A stretch of DNA of 34,161 nt, from contig JBGPPG010000023.1 in the NCBI GenBank assembly GCA_041488455.1, forward strand, positions 1-34,161. The letters are read 5' to 3'. Numbering within the stretch: the first letter of the stretch is position 1; each line of letters opens with the position of its first letter. Shown piece by piece: positions 33,301 to 34,161 of this stretch. The notes beneath the pieces are model-generated. The model made no database searches. It was not told the DNA's origin and saw only the letters and a list, made by a program, of their open reading frames with translations. The translations under genes were made by a program, and so were the position numbers. Source of the DNA: DASQPE01 sp041488455. GTDB lineage: Bacteria; Gemmatimonadota; Gemmatimonadetes; Gemmatimonadales; GWC2-71-9.

Positions 33301-34161
33301 CGGACCGGCCCAGCAAGACGTGATCCGCGAGGCGCTCAGAACTGCCGGCGTCACTCCCGCCGAGGTCGGCTACGTCGAGGCGCACGGCACGGGGACGCCA
33401 CTCGGGGACCCCATCGAGTTCGAATCGCTCAAGAGCGTGCTCGAGCAAGGCCGACGGCCGGACCAACGCTGCCTCGTCGGCTCCGTCAAGACGAATGTTG
33501 GTCATCTCGAGGCCGCAGCCGGCATCGCCGGCCTGATCAAGGCCGCCCTCGCCGTCGAGCACGGGCAGATTCCCCCCCACCTGCACCTGAAGAATCTCAG
33601 CGAGCACATTCGCCTTGAGGGCACGCCGTTCGCCATTCCGACTGCGCTTGAGCCCTGGCCCGCCGGGGTTGAACGCCGTGTGGCCGGTGTTAGCTCGTTC
33701 GGCTTCGGCGGCACGAACGCTCACGTCGTGCTGGAGCAGGCGCCGCCACTCGGCTCCGCGGCTTGCGCCGTCGAACGCCCCCTGCACCTGCTGACCCTGT
33801 CGGCGCAGACCGAAGGGGCGCTCCGCAGGCTGGCGGGGCGCTATGCGGAGTTCCTGGCCGCTCACCCGGAGATCGACCTCGCGGACGTCTGCTTCAGCGC
33901 GAACGTGGGCCGCTGTCACTTCGCCCACCGGCTCGCGGCGATCGCCGAATCCTCCGTCCAGCTCCAGGAGCGCCTGGCCACTTTCGCCGCCGGCGAGCTG
34001 CCGGAGGGCGTCTACGCCCGTCAGCAGCAGGGCCGACAGCCGCCCAAGGTGGCGTTTCTCTTCACCGGCCAGGGTGCGCAGTACGCGGGGATGGGCCGGG
34101 GCCTCTACGAGACCCAGCCGACGTTTCGCGCGGCGCTGGACCGGTGCGACGCGCTGCTGCG
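30374..34161 (+). CDS. Polyketide synthase with FAAL loading domain: FAAL-ACP-KS-AT (3' end off window)
   Basis: The visible 1262 residues show a fatty acyl-AMP ligase (1 to about 575). Its motifs are Y171TSGSTSAPKG180, LPLYHDMGLIGGVFEPLYVG, CYGLAEATLLVAGG, RTGDLGF and K551 in PKTSSGK. An acyl carrier protein follows (about 600-680; GLDSAAAV, phosphopantetheine Ser S641). Then comes a ketosynthase (about 699-1120) with the triad C869 (DTACSSSLVAVH), H1004 (EAHGTGTPLGDP) and H1044 (NVGHLEAAAG), and the start of an acyltransferase (from about 1225; FLFTGQGAQYAGMG). FAALs activate free fatty acids and load them directly on ACP, so the product should be lipid-primed. GGAGG at 30361-30365 supports the ATG. 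The stop lies beyond the window. Confidence 0.95.
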   Translation, partial: MADRPAACSSLVELLRWRAVSEPGRVAFTFLSDGEHEDALTYGKLDAQARAIGATLQDMGLAGERALLLYPPGPSYIAAFFGCLYAGVVAVPAYPPRPNRSALRLQGIVADAQPAIALAATPTLANLERVEGSASNLNALRRLDTGDVPAAAEAGWRMPGVGSDTLAFLQYTSGSTSAPKGVMLSHGNVIHNMEVIRHGFQLTSGDRGVFWLPLYHDMGLIGGVFEPLYVGVPVILMSPTTFLQRPARWLEAISRFKGTVSGAPNSAYDLCVDKITEAQRATLDLSNWRVAFCGAEPIRHETLGRFAEAFECCGFRPEAFYPCYGLAEATLLVAGGVGPGRPVLQSVRKDALERNQIIEAPAGAEGSQTLVGCGAALLDQRIVVVDPITRRCSPNQVGEIWVRGPSVARGYWNRSEETARDFQALVAETGEGPFLRTGDLGFQHNGQLFIAGRMKDLIIINGLNHYPQDIELTVERSHPALRRRLGAAFSIDVAGEERLVIVHEVERLRQTQDIEEVIAAVRRAVPAEHDVAPRAVVLVKPSSIPKTSSGKVQRHACRSGFLQRTLSVVGEWTARIASAADDGHTDAADQPRLEEALAQPGEPRAAALIEAWLVTYLSARLHVSADDIDVRADFARYGLDSAAAVTLSADLGNFLGRSLSPTLAWHYPTIAALARGLAGDSTKPEPVSAVDPRVGSDAEPIAIVGIGCRLPGASDPDAFWRVLCDGVDAITEVPRTRWDAHGLYDSDPAAPGKLSTRWGGFLDQVDRFDPRFFGIAPHEAERMDPQQRLLLEVAWEALENAGQPPDRLAGSRTGVFIGISSYDYSRLQFSDPARIDALAGTGNAHSIAANRLSYVLDLRGPSLAVDTACSSSLVAVHLACRSLWSGESSLALAGGVNVLLSPELTISFSKARMMASDGRCKAFDAAADGYVRSEGCGVVVLKRLADALRDGDRVVALVRGSAVNQDGRSNGLTAPNGPAQQDVIREALRTAGVTPAEVGYVEAHGTGTPLGDPIEFESLKSVLEQGRRPDQRCLVGSVKTNVGHLEAAAGIAGLIKAALAVEHGQIPPHLHLKNLSEHIRLEGTPFAIPTALEPWPAGVERRVAGVSSFGFGGTNAHVVLEQAPPLGSAACAVERPLHLLTLSAQTEGALRRLAGRYAEFLAAHPEIDLADVCFSANVGRCHFAHRLAAIAESSVQLQERLATFAAGELPEGVYARQQQGRQPPKVAFLFTGQGAQYAGMGRGLYETQPTFRAALDRCDALL

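Noticed and set aside
1..34161. CRISPR array, rRNA genes or intact insertion sequence
   Set aside because: No regularly spaced repeats, no rRNA-like sequence and no complete transposase were seen.

Overview
The window is a GC-rich bacterial chromosome segment. It probably comes from a soil-type Gemmatimonadota or a close relative. This rests on the style of its Ser/Thr kinases (short N-terminus, then RY.L.RELGRGGMA.VYLA, QLWFTMPYVEGESL), on DUF305/LVIVD and FGE-hydrolase-type proteins, and on sparse Shine-Dalgarno signals. The taxonomic call is inference; there is no rRNA gene to settle it.

Left part (1-9133). A partial FAD/NAD disulfide reductase is divergent from a GH133-type glycogen debranching enzyme. 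A TonB-dependent siderophore receptor follows, with a Fur-box-like site just downstream of its -10 element. A PilZ protein then overlaps convergently with a CPA-type cation/proton antiporter. A secreted M1 aminopeptidase lies upstream of the antiporter on the same strand, and an intrinsic terminator sits between the two.

Middle part (9329-20764). A small secreted protein and a strong hairpin precede a 970-residue kinase-TM-FGE-like-alpha/beta-hydrolase fusion. Next come a DUF305 protein and an LVIVD-repeat protein (apparent operon), a secreted Asp-nucleophile hydrolase on the opposite strand, a cNMP-binding/glutaredoxin-like/thioredoxin-reductase-like protein without its CxxC, a GT8-like transferase, and a decayed kinase pseudogene. 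A glucoamylase-domain (GH144-like) protein then overlaps phosphoglucomutase by ATGA, suggesting coupled glucan breakdown and sugar-phosphate entry.

Right part (20761-34161). After pgm there is about 750 bp without a large gene. It holds a 20-codon reading frame with the best ribosome-binding site in the window, followed by two mutually exclusive hairpins. A large CheB-CheR-PAS-histidine kinase-receiver protein follows. Then comes an 825-bp gap containing the 3' half of a tRNA-Gln(CUG) gene (a classic attachment-site remnant) and a nonsense-mutated IS110 transposase N-terminus. Immediately right of this scar are a fused SbnA-SbnB protein, predicted to make L-2,3-diaminopropionate, and a FAAL-ACP-KS-AT polyketide synthase that runs off the window.

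The most interesting reading is that the right end is the left border of a tRNA-Gln-integrated island. That island would carry a lipid-primed PKS (or PKS/NRPS) pathway with a dedicated single-polypeptide diaminopropionate supply. The polarity of the tRNA fragment places the island on the right, where the biosynthetic genes are. No integrase or intact tRNA is visible, so the island itself remains an inference.
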